From Oscillospiraceae bacterium (GTDB lineage Bacteria; Bacillota; Clostridia; Oscillospirales; Ruminococcaceae): a stretch of DNA of 64,000 bases. The stretch lies in the NCBI GenBank assembly GCA_017427265.1, contig JAFRTG010000004.1, positions 1 to 64,000 on the forward strand, read 5' to 3'. The notes under the pieces were generated by a model. The model saw nothing but the letters and a program-made list of their open reading frames with translations, searched no databases and was not told the DNA's origin. Below are positions 51,601 to 59,557 of this stretch, in pieces. How positions within the stretch are numbered: the first letter of the stretch is position 1; every line of letters starts with the position of its first letter. The translations under genes and the position numbers were made by a program.

Positions 51601-54600
51601 CAAGGCAGTTGAATATTTCATGTTCCGTCCTGAAATCAAGCTGCACTGGCCGCGCAAGAAGATTCTTTCCAGAGCCCGGATTGAGACCGTCGGCGATCTG
51701 ATGGAGCAGTTTGATGATATCCTGACTGCACAGAAGGCGAAAAAGCTCGTTGTCCGGAATCACATACTCCAGATTCCGGAGGGCTATACAACGCTCGCGC
51801 CGAATTTCGCACAGGATATCGACATTCGTCAGGATGAACCGGAGCATACACTCTCTACCATTTATCTGCCGAAAAGCATCCGGCGGATTGCAGCCCGCGC
51901 ATTTGCCGGCTTGGAATCCGTCAAGCATATTATTATCCCGGAAGGCTTGCAGCTCATTGACATGAATGCATTTTCCGGATGCATGGGACCTGCGCGTCTG
52001 CTTCTGCCGGATTCCGTCAGCTATATCGGACCGTTTGCGTTTGCGGCTCCCTGTCAGTATGAGCAGATTCGTCTGCCGATCACGCTGCAGTCGATCGCGG
52101 AGAATACATTCTCCAACTGCAATACGCTTGTCAGTCTCCGGATTCCGGAAAGCGTCCGGGAGATTGGTGATGCAGCACTGTCCGGCTGCAGCAATCTCAG
52201 CTCGCTGACAATTCCGCGTGCGTTCGAGTCGAGACTGCCTGCAATCCTTGACGGTCCGGTCAAAATCAATGTCAACTGGACGGATGAGCTCCGCAGCGAG
52301 AGCACGGTGCAGCCGAGCAATGCGCTCCTTACATATCTCAATCAGCGTTATGCACCTGTTTCCGAGCAGCGGCTGTTTACGCCGGAAATCAGCAAGGCCT
52401 GCGAGAATTTCAACGAACGGATCAAGGAGCTTCATGCGCATCCGATCGTCGCGGAAAACGGTCTTGCCGAAATGGCAAATCAGACGAAATTTGAAATTCC
52501 GCTTGGCGTGCTTCGCCTTTGCAGTTATTCGTTCGGCACGAATCAGCGGCTTTTGACGCTGACCGTTCCGAAGGCACTGAATGAATTTGAATATGCACCG
52601 TTCTATAACTGTGAAAAGCTGCGCGATGTGTTTGTTCCGGAGGAATTTGACCGCGATACAACGGCAGCACTCTTCATGCGCTATCCGTCTGCGCTGGTTT
52701 ACTTCGGCAATGCAAGACCGATCCGTGTTCGTCAGCTGACAGCTGAATGCCCGTGGATTATGACGTCCAACGATGTTGCGGATCTTGATTCGTCCGTTGG
52801 CTCCATTCAGGTTCCGGAAGGCTATCTTGTGATCGGTTCCTTTATGTATCACGGCATTCTCGGCAAGCCGAATCTGAAGCGGCTTGTGCTTGCTTCGTCT
52901 GTCAGATTGATCGGAACGAGCGCATTCTCACATCTTGACAATCTGGAAGAGATCATTTGTCCGGAAGGACTGCTTGCGGTTGAGCCGGAAGCCTTTGTTG
53001 AATGCAGCGGACTCAGACGCATTATATTCCCCGGTACGCTCCGCTTCCTCGGAAAGCGCGCGCTCGTCGGGTGCGTTAATCTGGAAGAGATTGTGCTGCC
53101 GAAGCGCTTTGAGAGCTGCACGTCTGAGATTCTCCGCGAATGCCCGAGAGTCAGATTTGTCTGGTGCGACGATGCTCCGGTTGAAGCGTATTCTGCACCG
53201 GCACCGGCACCTGTTGCGGAAGCGCCTGCCGAAGCCGTTCCCGAACAGACTGCTGTGCCTGATACTCCGGTTCCTGTCAACAACCCGGCATACGGTGAAG
53301 TGACTGTTCACGCTGAAAATGCATATGTTTCGCCGTCCGCAGTACAGCCTTTCGCGGCTGCTGAGCCCGCACAGGCCGAAGCGCCTGTTCCTGAGGCAGT
53401 TCAGCCGGAGGCGACTGCTCTTCCTGAGGTGACAGAACCTGTACCGGCCGTGAATGCAGACTTTGAAGAGGTCATTGCAGATATGACCGGCGGACAGCCT
53501 GAGGAGATTGCTCCGGATGCTGATGAAGCAGCTTTGTCTGATCGTCTGCCTGAGGAATTTGATGAGCCGGAAGATCTGGATGATATTCCGGACGATGAGA
53601 TTTCTGAAAAGTTTACAGAAGAGCTTGCGGATATTATCTCGGATATCTTTGAAAAGCCGCCGCTTGAGGTTATGGGTCTGAGCGATGAGGCGCATACGCT
53701 GAGCGAAACGGATGCTTCCGTGAAGGAAGTCGCTGCTGAAAACGACACGCCGTTTGTTTCGCTCGATGAGATTACCGAGGAGCTTGCCAATGCCGGCGAG
53801 GAACTCAGTGAAGCGGTTGAAGAAGCAGCTGACGAGATTACTGAGGAAGCAGCGCCTTCGCTCGACGAGCTCGAATCCTTCGCAGATGAAACTGCAGATA
53901 AGGTTGAGGAAATCGCTGAGGATATTGCTGAGGAAGCAGCGCCGTCTCTCGACGAACTCGAATCGCTCGCTGATGAAACTGCTGAAACGGTTGAGGAAAT
54001 CGCGGAAGATACCGCTGAGGAAGCAGCGCCTTCGTTCGACGAACTCGAATCCTTCGTAGATGAAACCACTGAAACGGCTGAGGAAATCACCGAAGATATC
54101 GCTGAGGAAGCAGCGCCTTCGCTCGACGATCTCGAATCCTTCGCGGACGAAACCGCAGATACGGTTGAGGAAATCGCAGAGGATATTGCTGAGGAAGCAG
54201 CGCCTTCGCTCGACGAACTCGAATCGCTCGCTGATGAAACCGCGGAAGATTCCGCTGAGGAAGCAGAGCCTTTGCTCGACGCACTCGAATCCTTCGTGGA
54301 TGAAACCGCAGAAACGGTTGAGGAAATCGCGGAAGATACCGCTGAGGAAGCCGAGCCTTCGCTCGACGAACTCGAATCGTTTGCGGACGAAACCGCAGAT
54401 ACGGTTGAGGAAATCGCAGAGGATATTGCTGAGGAAGCAGCGCCTTCGCTCGACGAACTCGAATCCTTCGTGGATGAAACCGCAGAAACGGTTGAGGAAA
54501 TCGCGGAAGATACCGCTGAGGAAGCCGAGCCTTCGCTCGACGCACTCGAATCGTTTGCGGATGAAACTGCTGAAACAGTTGAGGAAATCGCAGAGGATAT

Positions 54601-55765
54601 TGCTGAGGAAGCAGCGCCTTCGCTCGACGCACTCGAATCGCTTACGGATGAAACCGAAGAAACAATCGAAGAAACTGCTGAGGAGATCACAGAGGAAGTT
54701 ACCGAAGAGACCGAGACAGCACTTGATTCGTTTGAATCCATCGGAGACGCACTCTTTAAGGATGACGAGAAACCTGCTGCAGAAGCTGTTCAGGAATCCG
54801 AAGAAGCGGCAGATGCACCTGCGCCTGTCACGCTGTCGATGCTCGAAGAAATCGGTCCGGATTCGTTTGGCGGCAAGCCGCTCGCGCCGGAGACGCATAC
54901 AGAGCCCGGTCTGCATGACAGAACCGCAGGTCTTGAGAGCCTCCTGAGTGCGATCGGGAATGATGAGACTGCTCCGGCCGTACAGCCGGAACAGAGCAAA
55001 CCTGTTTCTGATACGGCCGAAACAACGAAGGCCGATGAGAAAACCTATGATATCCCGGCGGACGGCAAGTTCACCGCAAGAGAGCGCCGCAAGTATTATG
55101 ACAGCGAGCCTGTTCTTGAGATTCCGCGCGGATATCTCGAAGTCCGTGCCGGTGCGTGCGCCGGTTTGGAGAATCTGGAAACGCTGATCCTGCCTGATAC
55201 GATTGTTAAGATCGGCAGCGGCGCGTTCTCTGATTCGACAGCACTGACAAATGTCACAATTCCGCTTTCCGTCAAGGAAATCGCAGAGGATGCTTTTGAA
55301 GGCTGCGATGCGATCCGGAATGTCACAATGCCGCTTGCACTGGAATGGATTGCTCCTGTTCTGTTTAATCAGGATACCGTCATTACATGGCTTGAGGAAA
55401 ACGCCGAGCAGGAAGAACAGCAGGTCGGCGACGGCAGATATACCAGACAGGTTCGGAAGGAGCTCTATCACGGGGAACCGACGCTGATTATCCCCGAAGG
55501 CTTCACGGAGATTCGTCCGGGTGCCTGCGCAGGACTTGAAACGATCACGGAGGTTGTGCTCCCCAGCACGCTGACCAAGATTTGCTCCGGCGCGTTCTCT
55601 GAATGTGTTTCGCTCCGTGTGCTGGATATTCCGGCCAATGTGACCGAACTGGAAGAGGATGCTTTTGAGGATTGTACTGCATTGCGGATGGTCGCAATTC
55701 CGTCGCATCTTGAGAAACAGGCGAGAGCCTGCTTCCCGGAGGCAGATCTTGCAATTCTCGACTGA
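48620..55765 (+). CDS. Giant LRR_5 (BspA-type) repeat protein, 2381 residues, no export signal
   Basis: The longest gene here. Order: LRR_5 block 1 (about 15-365) with units such as EELVIPEGVTRIASNAF; a Gln/Met/Ala coiled-coil region (about 450-735) that turns into regular 10-residue repeats; a Pro/Ala-rich linker (735-880); LRR_5 blocks 2 and 3 (about 880-1515); another Pro/Ala linker (1520-1610); a very acidic region (about 1615-2060) with ten 29-residue repeats; and a short LRR_5 block 4 (2140-2381). There is no signal peptide, membrane helix, LPXTG or dockerin, whereas BspA-like LRR proteins are usually secreted. It may act in the cytoplasm or leave by a non-classical path. Function unknown; binding scaffold is the simplest guess. 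Confidence 0.85.
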   Translation: MAERVFTREDAKGLIRSNSKIVKIPSDFTAIGSGALAGFSQVEELVIPEGVTRIASNAFYTRSFKNTCKVRRLSIPSSLTNFERWCFFGCDNLEIVNLPDGFSIPLALELFWQCYNAALCIGKKSLFGSKAKVKTVKEYLAETAGILTFATAAYLQVAPDNSLLIPPEYSVISSHAMKSLVSKNIKRLLIPRTVRCIAVNAFTFLDSLEQVFFEEGTEYIDSCALANCRQLRSIVIPDTVKEIGVGAFMNLPMLESIRLPAGLRYLSDELLSGCRSLKKVIFGNRVERIGAGTFAGCASLTSMILPEGLQSIGNSAFWECKQLQRLYVPASCKSVTQSSFGNCPYLTELHMPRIIHDQNEMKRVFGDITNPTITWLDPGAVPPAWNDDDVLPQREIQELVEEKEKPKKPVDFSELIPSNVPIQAAMSQQAAAAEDPSGVKAKPVSVDADSVQKMERSIASMQQQISSLAETAHENAAYGLSGVDQGTIDKLYQNLAIMQQNYQALEKFKDSADAMASLQKQMQDMAMMQEKIEQINAMQQSVRDQAQKLSALQEKIGAINEMKEQINAITEMQSKIDSLSGAENVSGMITDLDAKLDALSAFKEKADALSELQAKLDAIGDVRNMAGTISELQAKLGAFSEMQSKIESISELEKKVEAIPDIQEKVDAISGIQEKVDAISGIQEKVDAISEMQEKVEAIGDVTEQISMIPQMQQQLENLSEMQQQTAEQLAEIVPTAAQEAAVPVSEPAPVVRTGVPNEDGFITPDEPAFLQDAISGIQNVQSAPEPAAEAPQFPFELPAAPVVSPAPANAAAADVFNTPAASAPAPEVPAEPAAEPETPATASVQENFEEVPAPQTIPVQPAIPVPQSAPAASAVSAAFDDCICFVPVHTGEYPLGEKIFTQDVSKPMPGPVERSAALKAYTVIAYRAFRNSQGGERFEIPEGIRRIETQAFWDSPRLLAIEIPSTLTEVEPDAFAGCSRLADVYVPNDFPERKAVEYFMFRPEIKLHWPRKKILSRARIETVGDLMEQFDDILTAQKAKKLVVRNHILQIPEGYTTLAPNFAQDIDIRQDEPEHTLSTIYLPKSIRRIAARAFAGLESVKHIIIPEGLQLIDMNAFSGCMGPARLLLPDSVSYIGPFAFAAPCQYEQIRLPITLQSIAENTFSNCNTLVSLRIPESVREIGDAALSGCSNLSSLTIPRAFESRLPAILDGPVKINVNWTDELRSESTVQPSNALLTYLNQRYAPVSEQRLFTPEISKACENFNERIKELHAHPIVAENGLAEMANQTKFEIPLGVLRLCSYSFGTNQRLLTLTVPKALNEFEYAPFYNCEKLRDVFVPEEFDRDTTAALFMRYPSALVYFGNARPIRVRQLTAECPWIMTSNDVADLDSSVGSIQVPEGYLVIGSFMYHGILGKPNLKRLVLASSVRLIGTSAFSHLDNLEEIICPEGLLAVEPEAFVECSGLRRIIFPGTLRFLGKRALVGCVNLEEIVLPKRFESCTSEILRECPRVRFVWCDDAPVEAYSAPAPAPVAEAPAEAVPEQTAVPDTPVPVNNPAYGEVTVHAENAYVSPSAVQPFAAAEPAQAEAPVPEAVQPEATALPEVTEPVPAVNADFEEVIADMTGGQPEEIAPDADEAALSDRLPEEFDEPEDLDDIPDDEISEKFTEELADIISDIFEKPPLEVMGLSDEAHTLSETDASVKEVAAENDTPFVSLDEITEELANAGEELSEAVEEAADEITEEAAPSLDELESFADETADKVEEIAEDIAEEAAPSLDELESLADETAETVEEIAEDTAEEAAPSFDELESFVDETTETAEEITEDIAEEAAPSLDDLESFADETADTVEEIAEDIAEEAAPSLDELESLADETAEDSAEEAEPLLDALESFVDETAETVEEIAEDTAEEAEPSLDELESFADETADTVEEIAEDIAEEAAPSLDELESFVDETAETVEEIAEDTAEEAEPSLDALESFADETAETVEEIAEDIAEEAAPSLDALESLTDETEETIEETAEEITEEVTEETETALDSFESIGDALFKDDEKPAAEAVQESEEAADAPAPVTLSMLEEIGPDSFGGKPLAPETHTEPGLHDRTAGLESLLSAIGNDETAPAVQPEQSKPVSDTAETTKADEKTYDIPADGKFTARERRKYYDSEPVLEIPRGYLEVRAGACAGLENLETLILPDTIVKIGSGAFSDSTALTNVTIPLSVKEIAEDAFEGCDAIRNVTMPLALEWIAPVLFNQDTVITWLEENAEQEEQQVGDGRYTRQVRKELYHGEPTLIIPEGFTEIRPGACAGLETITEVVLPSTLTKICSGAFSECVSLRVLDIPANVTELEEDAFEDCTALRMVAIPSHLEKQARACFPEADLAILD
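50423..50782 (+). repeat. Twelve tandem 10-residue (30-bp) repeats in the giant LRR protein
   Basis: Twelve in-frame decads run without a break, consensus [IML]QEKVDAIS[EG]. Units 7-9 (50603-50692) are almost identical in DNA as well as protein, so they arose by recent duplication. At least three more decads occur shortly upstream (LQEKIGAINE, MKEQINAITE, MQSKIDSLSG). Confidence 0.9.
53837..54685 (+). repeat. Ten 87-bp acidic repeats in the giant LRR protein
   Basis: Ten consecutive units of 29 residues, consensus start IAEEAAPSLDELESFADETA, end TVEEIAED; unit 5 has lost seven residues (22 left). Neighbouring units share long exact DNA stretches, so this block should vary in number between strains. 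Confidence 0.92.
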
Positions 55766-55774
55766 TAATTTAAC

Positions 55775-55812
55775 AAAAATCGCCGCGAAAGCTCATCTTT
55801 CGCGGCGATTTG
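55775..55812 (+). terminator. Terminator after the giant LRR gene
   Basis: Perfect 14-bp stem AATCGCCGCGAAAG / CTTTCGCGGCGATT with a 5-nt loop, then TTGCTTTG. Confidence 0.85.
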
Positions 55813-55865
55813 CTTTGATGTCGGCCGGAATTCCGGAAAATCTTTGAAAATCTGGCTGAATCCTC

Positions 55866-55894
55866 TTGTTTTTTCTCTTCAGTTGTGCTATAAT
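55866..55894 (+). promoter_or_regulatory. Sigma-A promoter of the asp23-fakA operon
   Basis: TTGTTT and TATAAT, 17-bp spacer, TGC extended -10. Confidence 0.7.
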
Positions 55895-55926
55895 ATAATG
55901 AGAATTTTCAGAAAGGGGTGCCCAAT

Positions 55927-56274
55927 ATGATCGTGATCGAAAACCATATTGGCAGTATTCGAGTCACCAAAGCGTATTTGTATGCTTTGATCGAGCATAC
56001 CGTAACGAACTGCTTCGGTGTTGCTGACCTGAACGACTCTTCTCCGATTGAGACCGTAAAAACAATGCTGTTCCCGAGCGATATCCGCCGCGGGATCCGG
56101 CTGCGTGCCCGCAAAAACCAGCTTGTGGTAGATTTGCATATTGTAACCGGTATCGGTGCGAATATGTCTGCTATCACGGACAGCATCCGCAATAAGGTTC
56201 GGTATGCGATTGAGCAGGCAACCGGTTTTGAACCGGCTGCGATCAATGTTTATATTGACGGCATTCGCGCGTAA
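55927..56274 (+). CDS. Asp23/Gls24-family protein
   Basis: A 115-residue envelope-stress protein of the Asp23/Gls24 (YloU) family, recognised by GSIRVTKAYLYALIEHTV at the start and LHIVTGIGANMSAITDSIRNKV, then FEPAAINVYIDGI at the end. In Firmicutes this gene commonly lies just before a DAK-domain fatty acid kinase gene, as here (3 bases of spacing before the GTG-region of the next gene). The ATG at 55927 follows GAAAGGGG; a GTG three codons upstream is part of the ribosome-site region. Confidence 0.92.
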   Translation: MIVIENHIGSIRVTKAYLYALIEHTVTNCFGVADLNDSSPIETVKTMLFPSDIRRGIRLRARKNQLVVDLHIVTGIGANMSAITDSIRNKVRYAIEQATGFEPAAINVYIDGIRA

Positions 56275-56292
56275 GAAGTGGAGGATCAGATC

Positions 56293-57954
56293 TTGATTAC
56301 GGGAAAACAGTTAAAAGCGGCGATTATCCATGCTGCGATTTTGATTACCAATCAGCGGCGTTCGGTCGATGAACTGAATGTCTATCCGGTTCCGGACGGC
56401 GATACCGGAACCAATATGTCCATGACGATCAGCGCTGCAAAGCGTGAGCTTGAGCTGCTTTCGGATGACGTCACCGTCTCCGAGGTTGCCGATGTGACGG
56501 CTTCTTCGATGCTGCGCGGTGCGCGCGGCAATTCCGGTGTCATTACATCGCTGCTGTTCCGCGGCTTTTCCAAGGGACTTGCAGGTATGACAACTGCCGG
56601 CAATGCAGATTTTGCAAACGCTTTGGAACTGGGTGTCGCCGGTGCATACAAGGCTGTCATGAAACCGACGGAAGGTACGATTCTGACGGTTTCGCGTATG
56701 GCGGCGAATAAGGCACAGGAACTGGCCAAGACCGATATTGACGATATCGAATTCTGGCAGGGCGTTCTGGATGAGGCAAATGCCGTCCTCAAGCAGACGA
56801 CAGAGATGCTCCCGGCACTGAAAAAGGCAAATGTTGTCGATGCCGGCGGTCAGGGCTTTTGCATTATCATCGGCGGTATGCTGGATTCCTTCCGCGGTGA
56901 AGCAGCGCCGGAGGAGGCAGCTGAGACAAAAGCTGCCGCACCGGATCCGACTGTGGACTTCAATTCCGCCGTTGCGCAGTATGACGAGGAAATCAATTTC
57001 ACATACTGCACCGAATTCATCATTGAGAAGAACGATTCGTCCGTAGACGGTGCTAAGCTGCGCGCTTACCTCGAAACGATCGGCGACTGTGTCGTTGTCG
57101 TGGAGGACGACGAAATCATCAAGGTGCATGTGCATACCGATGCGCCGGGTCTTGCACTGACCAAGGCACTGGAATTCGGTCATTTTATCAACGATCCGAA
57201 GCCGAAGGTCGAGAACATGCGGATTCAGCATGAGGGCAAGGTCAAGGAAGCGAAGATTGTCAAACAGCAGGATGTTGTGCCGGTTGAGCCGACCAAGGAT
57301 TTCGGCTTTGTTGCTGTTGCAGCAGGCGGCGGCATCGAGCGTACCTTCCTTGATCTCGGTGTCGATCAGGTTGTCAAGGGCGGTCAGACCATGAATCCTT
57401 CCACGGACGATATTCTCCGTGCAATTCATGCGACACCCGCCAGAACCGTTTTCGTGCTGCCAAATAACAAAAACATTATCATGGCAGCTGAGCAGGCGAT
57501 CAACCTTGCAAACCGGAACGTTGTTGTTTTGCAGACCCGCACGATTCCGCAGGGCATTTCCGCGATGCTTGCTTTTGACGAAAGCGTCGATCTGAATGAA
57601 AACCGCACGCAGATGACAAAGGCGTTTGAGCGCGTTTCGTCCGGTTCGGTTACATTTGCAGCCCGCGATTCTGAGCTTGACGGCCAGAAGATTAAGAAAA
57701 ACGAAGTGCTTGCACTCGATAACGGCAAGCTGTTGTTCACGGAAAAAGACGTCAACAAGGCTGCATATAAGCTGACCAAGAAAATGGTCAAGGGCGATTC
57801 CAGCTATGTGACGCTGATCTACGGTGCGGATGTCACCGAGGAGAAGGCACAGCAGCTTTACGATCAGCTTTCCGCAAAGCTGAAGGATCGTGTGGAGATT
57901 ACGCTCCTGCACGGCGGACAGCCTGTTTACTACTATCTGATCTCTGTTGAATAA
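56293..57954 (+). CDS. fakA: DAK-domain fatty acid kinase, FakA/YloV family
   Basis: A 553-residue protein that phosphorylates fatty acids bound by a FakB (DegV) partner. The N-terminal DAK2/DhaL nucleotide-binding domain (about 1-200) has VYPVPDGDTGTNMSMT with the metal-binding Asp residues and MLRGARGNSGVITS; the middle domain includes HVHTDAPGLAL (His-Thr-Asp); the C-terminal domain resembles DegV (VFVLPNNKNIIMAAEQA). I prefer the TTG at 56293 because GTGGAGG lies 8 bases upstream and the protein then begins MITGKQLKAAI, like its relatives; the GTG at 56278 overlaps that site. Confidence 0.9.
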   Translation: MITGKQLKAAIIHAAILITNQRRSVDELNVYPVPDGDTGTNMSMTISAAKRELELLSDDVTVSEVADVTASSMLRGARGNSGVITSLLFRGFSKGLAGMTTAGNADFANALELGVAGAYKAVMKPTEGTILTVSRMAANKAQELAKTDIDDIEFWQGVLDEANAVLKQTTEMLPALKKANVVDAGGQGFCIIIGGMLDSFRGEAAPEEAAETKAAAPDPTVDFNSAVAQYDEEINFTYCTEFIIEKNDSSVDGAKLRAYLETIGDCVVVVEDDEIIKVHVHTDAPGLALTKALEFGHFINDPKPKVENMRIQHEGKVKEAKIVKQQDVVPVEPTKDFGFVAVAAGGGIERTFLDLGVDQVVKGGQTMNPSTDDILRAIHATPARTVFVLPNNKNIIMAAEQAINLANRNVVVLQTRTIPQGISAMLAFDESVDLNENRTQMTKAFERVSSGSVTFAARDSELDGQKIKKNEVLALDNGKLLFTEKDVNKAAYKLTKKMVKGDSSYVTLIYGADVTEEKAQQLYDQLSAKLKDRVEITLLHGGQPVYYYLISVE

Positions 57955-57960
57955 TACTTG

Positions 57961-57987
57961 GAAAAGGACGGGTCTTCCGTCCTTTTC
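57961..57987 (+). terminator. Terminator after fakA
   Basis: GAAAAGGACGG / CCGTCCTTTTC stem, 5-nt loop. It also lies in front of queH, 23 bases before its start, so read-through probably expresses queH. Confidence 0.8.
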
Positions 57988-58009
57988 TGTTATGAATCGG
58001 AGGAGCACA

Positions 58010-58663
58010 ATGCTGAAGCGACAGTATCATAAAGAAATGGCAGCGGAAATCGAGCGGATTCCTTCCGGCACAGTGCCGAGGCTGCTGCTGCACAGCTGCT
58101 GCGGTCCGTGCAGTACAGCGGTTCTGGAACAGCTGATCCCTTTTTTTGAAATCGTCCTGTTCTTCTACAATCCGAATATTGCACCGCAGGAGGAATTTGA
58201 CCGCAGACTTGAAACACAGAAGCAGCTTTTGGATCAGCTGCAGCATCCGCATCCGATTACGCTGATTGCGCCGCCCTATGACGACGCGCCGTTCTGGGAT
58301 GCGGTCAAAGGCGCCGAGCATACCCCGGAAATGGGGGAGCGCTGTGAAAAATGCATCGCGCAGCGTCTGGAAGAAGCAGCCAAAGCTGCTGACCGCTACG
58401 GCTGCGAATGGTTTGCAACGACGCTGACCGTCAGTCCGCATAAAAATGCGCCGTATATCAACGAATGCGGCGAAGCGATTGCGGCACGGTATCAGGCACG
58501 TTTTCTGACTTCGGATTTCAAGAAGGGCGGGGGATATGCAAGGTCAGTTGCGCTATCTGCCGAATACGGGTTGTATCGGCAGGATTACTGCGGCTGCCCG
58601 ATGTCTCTGCGGGAAGCGGAGGAACGTCGAGCAGAACGGGAGAAGAAACAGAAAATGACGTAA
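58010..58663 (+). CDS. queH: Epoxyqueuosine reductase QueH
   Basis: A 217-residue cytoplasmic enzyme of the former DUF208 family that carries out the last step of queuosine synthesis in tRNA, reducing epoxyqueuosine. It stands in for QueG in many anaerobes. Motifs: LLLHSCCGPCST, YNPNIAPQEEFDRR, GERCEKCIAQRLEEAA, TTLTVSPHKNA and GLYRQDYCGCPMS, the paired cysteines serving iron sites. The ATG at 58010 follows CGGAGGAG. No other queuosine gene is in the window. Confidence 0.92.
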   Translation: MLKRQYHKEMAAEIERIPSGTVPRLLLHSCCGPCSTAVLEQLIPFFEIVLFFYNPNIAPQEEFDRRLETQKQLLDQLQHPHPITLIAPPYDDAPFWDAVKGAEHTPEMGERCEKCIAQRLEEAAKAADRYGCEWFATTLTVSPHKNAPYINECGEAIAARYQARFLTSDFKKGGGYARSVALSAEYGLYRQDYCGCPMSLREAEERRAEREKKQKMT

Positions 58664-58772
58664 ATACGTCACTCAACCAGCGGTTCCTGTACTTTTTCAG
58701 CGGTTTGTGATAGGATATTCTCAGGAACAGCGAAGGGCGCTGCTCCAAAACATGTCAAAGGAGTTGACCGGA

Positions 58773-59384
58773 ATGGATCAGATTCAGATCGGCAGATTCA
58801 TCGCTGCCTGCCGCAAGGAGCAAGGTATGACACAGGCACAGCTCGCCGAAAAAATGGGCGTCTCCGACCGTGCCGTGTCAAAATGGGAGACCGGAAAGAA
58901 CATGCCGGATTCCTCTATTATGCTGGAGCTCTGTGACGAACTGGGCATTACCGTCAACGACCTGCTGAACGGAAGGAGAATTACAATGGACAACTACAAG
59001 GAAACCGCTGAAAAAACAATGCTCGAAATGCGAGCCATGAAGGAACAGAATGACCGGATGCTGCTGCAGACGGAAACGCTGCTTGGCTCTGTGTCAGTTG
59101 CTTTTCTGCTTATCATGTGCGTTCTGGCAAAATATCTGCCGATTCAGCCGTGGATTCAGGCCGTACTGATCGCCGTCGGGCTTGTGCAGCTGATTCCGTG
59201 CGTATATTACGCGCTGCGAATTGAGCAGAGTGCCGGATATTACAAGTGCAGCAGCTGCGGCGAAAGCTGGATTCCGCAGTATTCGCAGGTATTATTTGCT
59301 CCGCACTTCGGCAGAAGCAGAAAAATGACCTGCCCGCACTGCGGCAAACGGGTTTATCACAAGAAAGTCTTAACAAAAGACTGA
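58773..59384 (+). CDS. HTH XRE regulator with membrane hairpin and zinc ribbon
   Basis: A 203-residue protein: Cro/CI-type HTH at 6-60 (TQAQLAEKMGVSDRAVSKWETG), a helical linker (72-100), two membrane helices (about 103-122 and 126-147), and a C-terminal zinc ribbon with CSSC (159-162) and CPHC (187-190). The HTH group with MPDSSIMLELCDELGITVNDLLNG is common in Firmicutes, sometimes with membrane tails. The topology keeps both HTH and zinc ribbon inside if the helices form a hairpin. Target unknown. The ATG at 58773 follows AAAGGAG. Confidence 0.85.
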   Translation: MDQIQIGRFIAACRKEQGMTQAQLAEKMGVSDRAVSKWETGKNMPDSSIMLELCDELGITVNDLLNGRRITMDNYKETAEKTMLEMRAMKEQNDRMLLQTETLLGSVSVAFLLIMCVLAKYLPIQPWIQAVLIAVGLVQLIPCVYYALRIEQSAGYYKCSSCGESWIPQYSQVLFAPHFGRSRKMTCPHCGKRVYHKKVLTKD

Positions 59385-59441
59385 GAAATTGTAACCCATC
59401 GATAAAATCGTTATTTTTTTCACAATGTCTCCGGATTTTAC

Positions 59442-59470
59442 TTGACAAAGTCGTAAAAACATAGTATACT
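59442..59470 (+). promoter_or_regulatory. Sigma-A promoter of serC
   Basis: TTGACA and TATACT with a 17-bp spacer; an 80-base leader precedes serC. Confidence 0.8.
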
Positions 59471-59557
59471 ATATATTAGATTCCGTCAGAAGTGTATCTT
59501 ACCGTTTTTCTGCGCGGTATCACATCCACGAATGAATACTAAATGGAGGCGTTTACA

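Noticed and set aside
52928-55708. Long antisense frame of 926 codons (and others at 53401-54741 and 54087-54632) opposite the giant LRR gene
   Set aside because: They mirror the acidic repeats in the opposite strand (Ser-, Phe/Cys- and Arg-rich nonsense), have no ribosome site or promoter, and lie fully inside a well-supported gene.
57947-58009. Upstream start for queH within the end of fakA
   Set aside because: The extra codons contain the terminator hairpin and the ribosome site; the QueH motifs begin after 58010.
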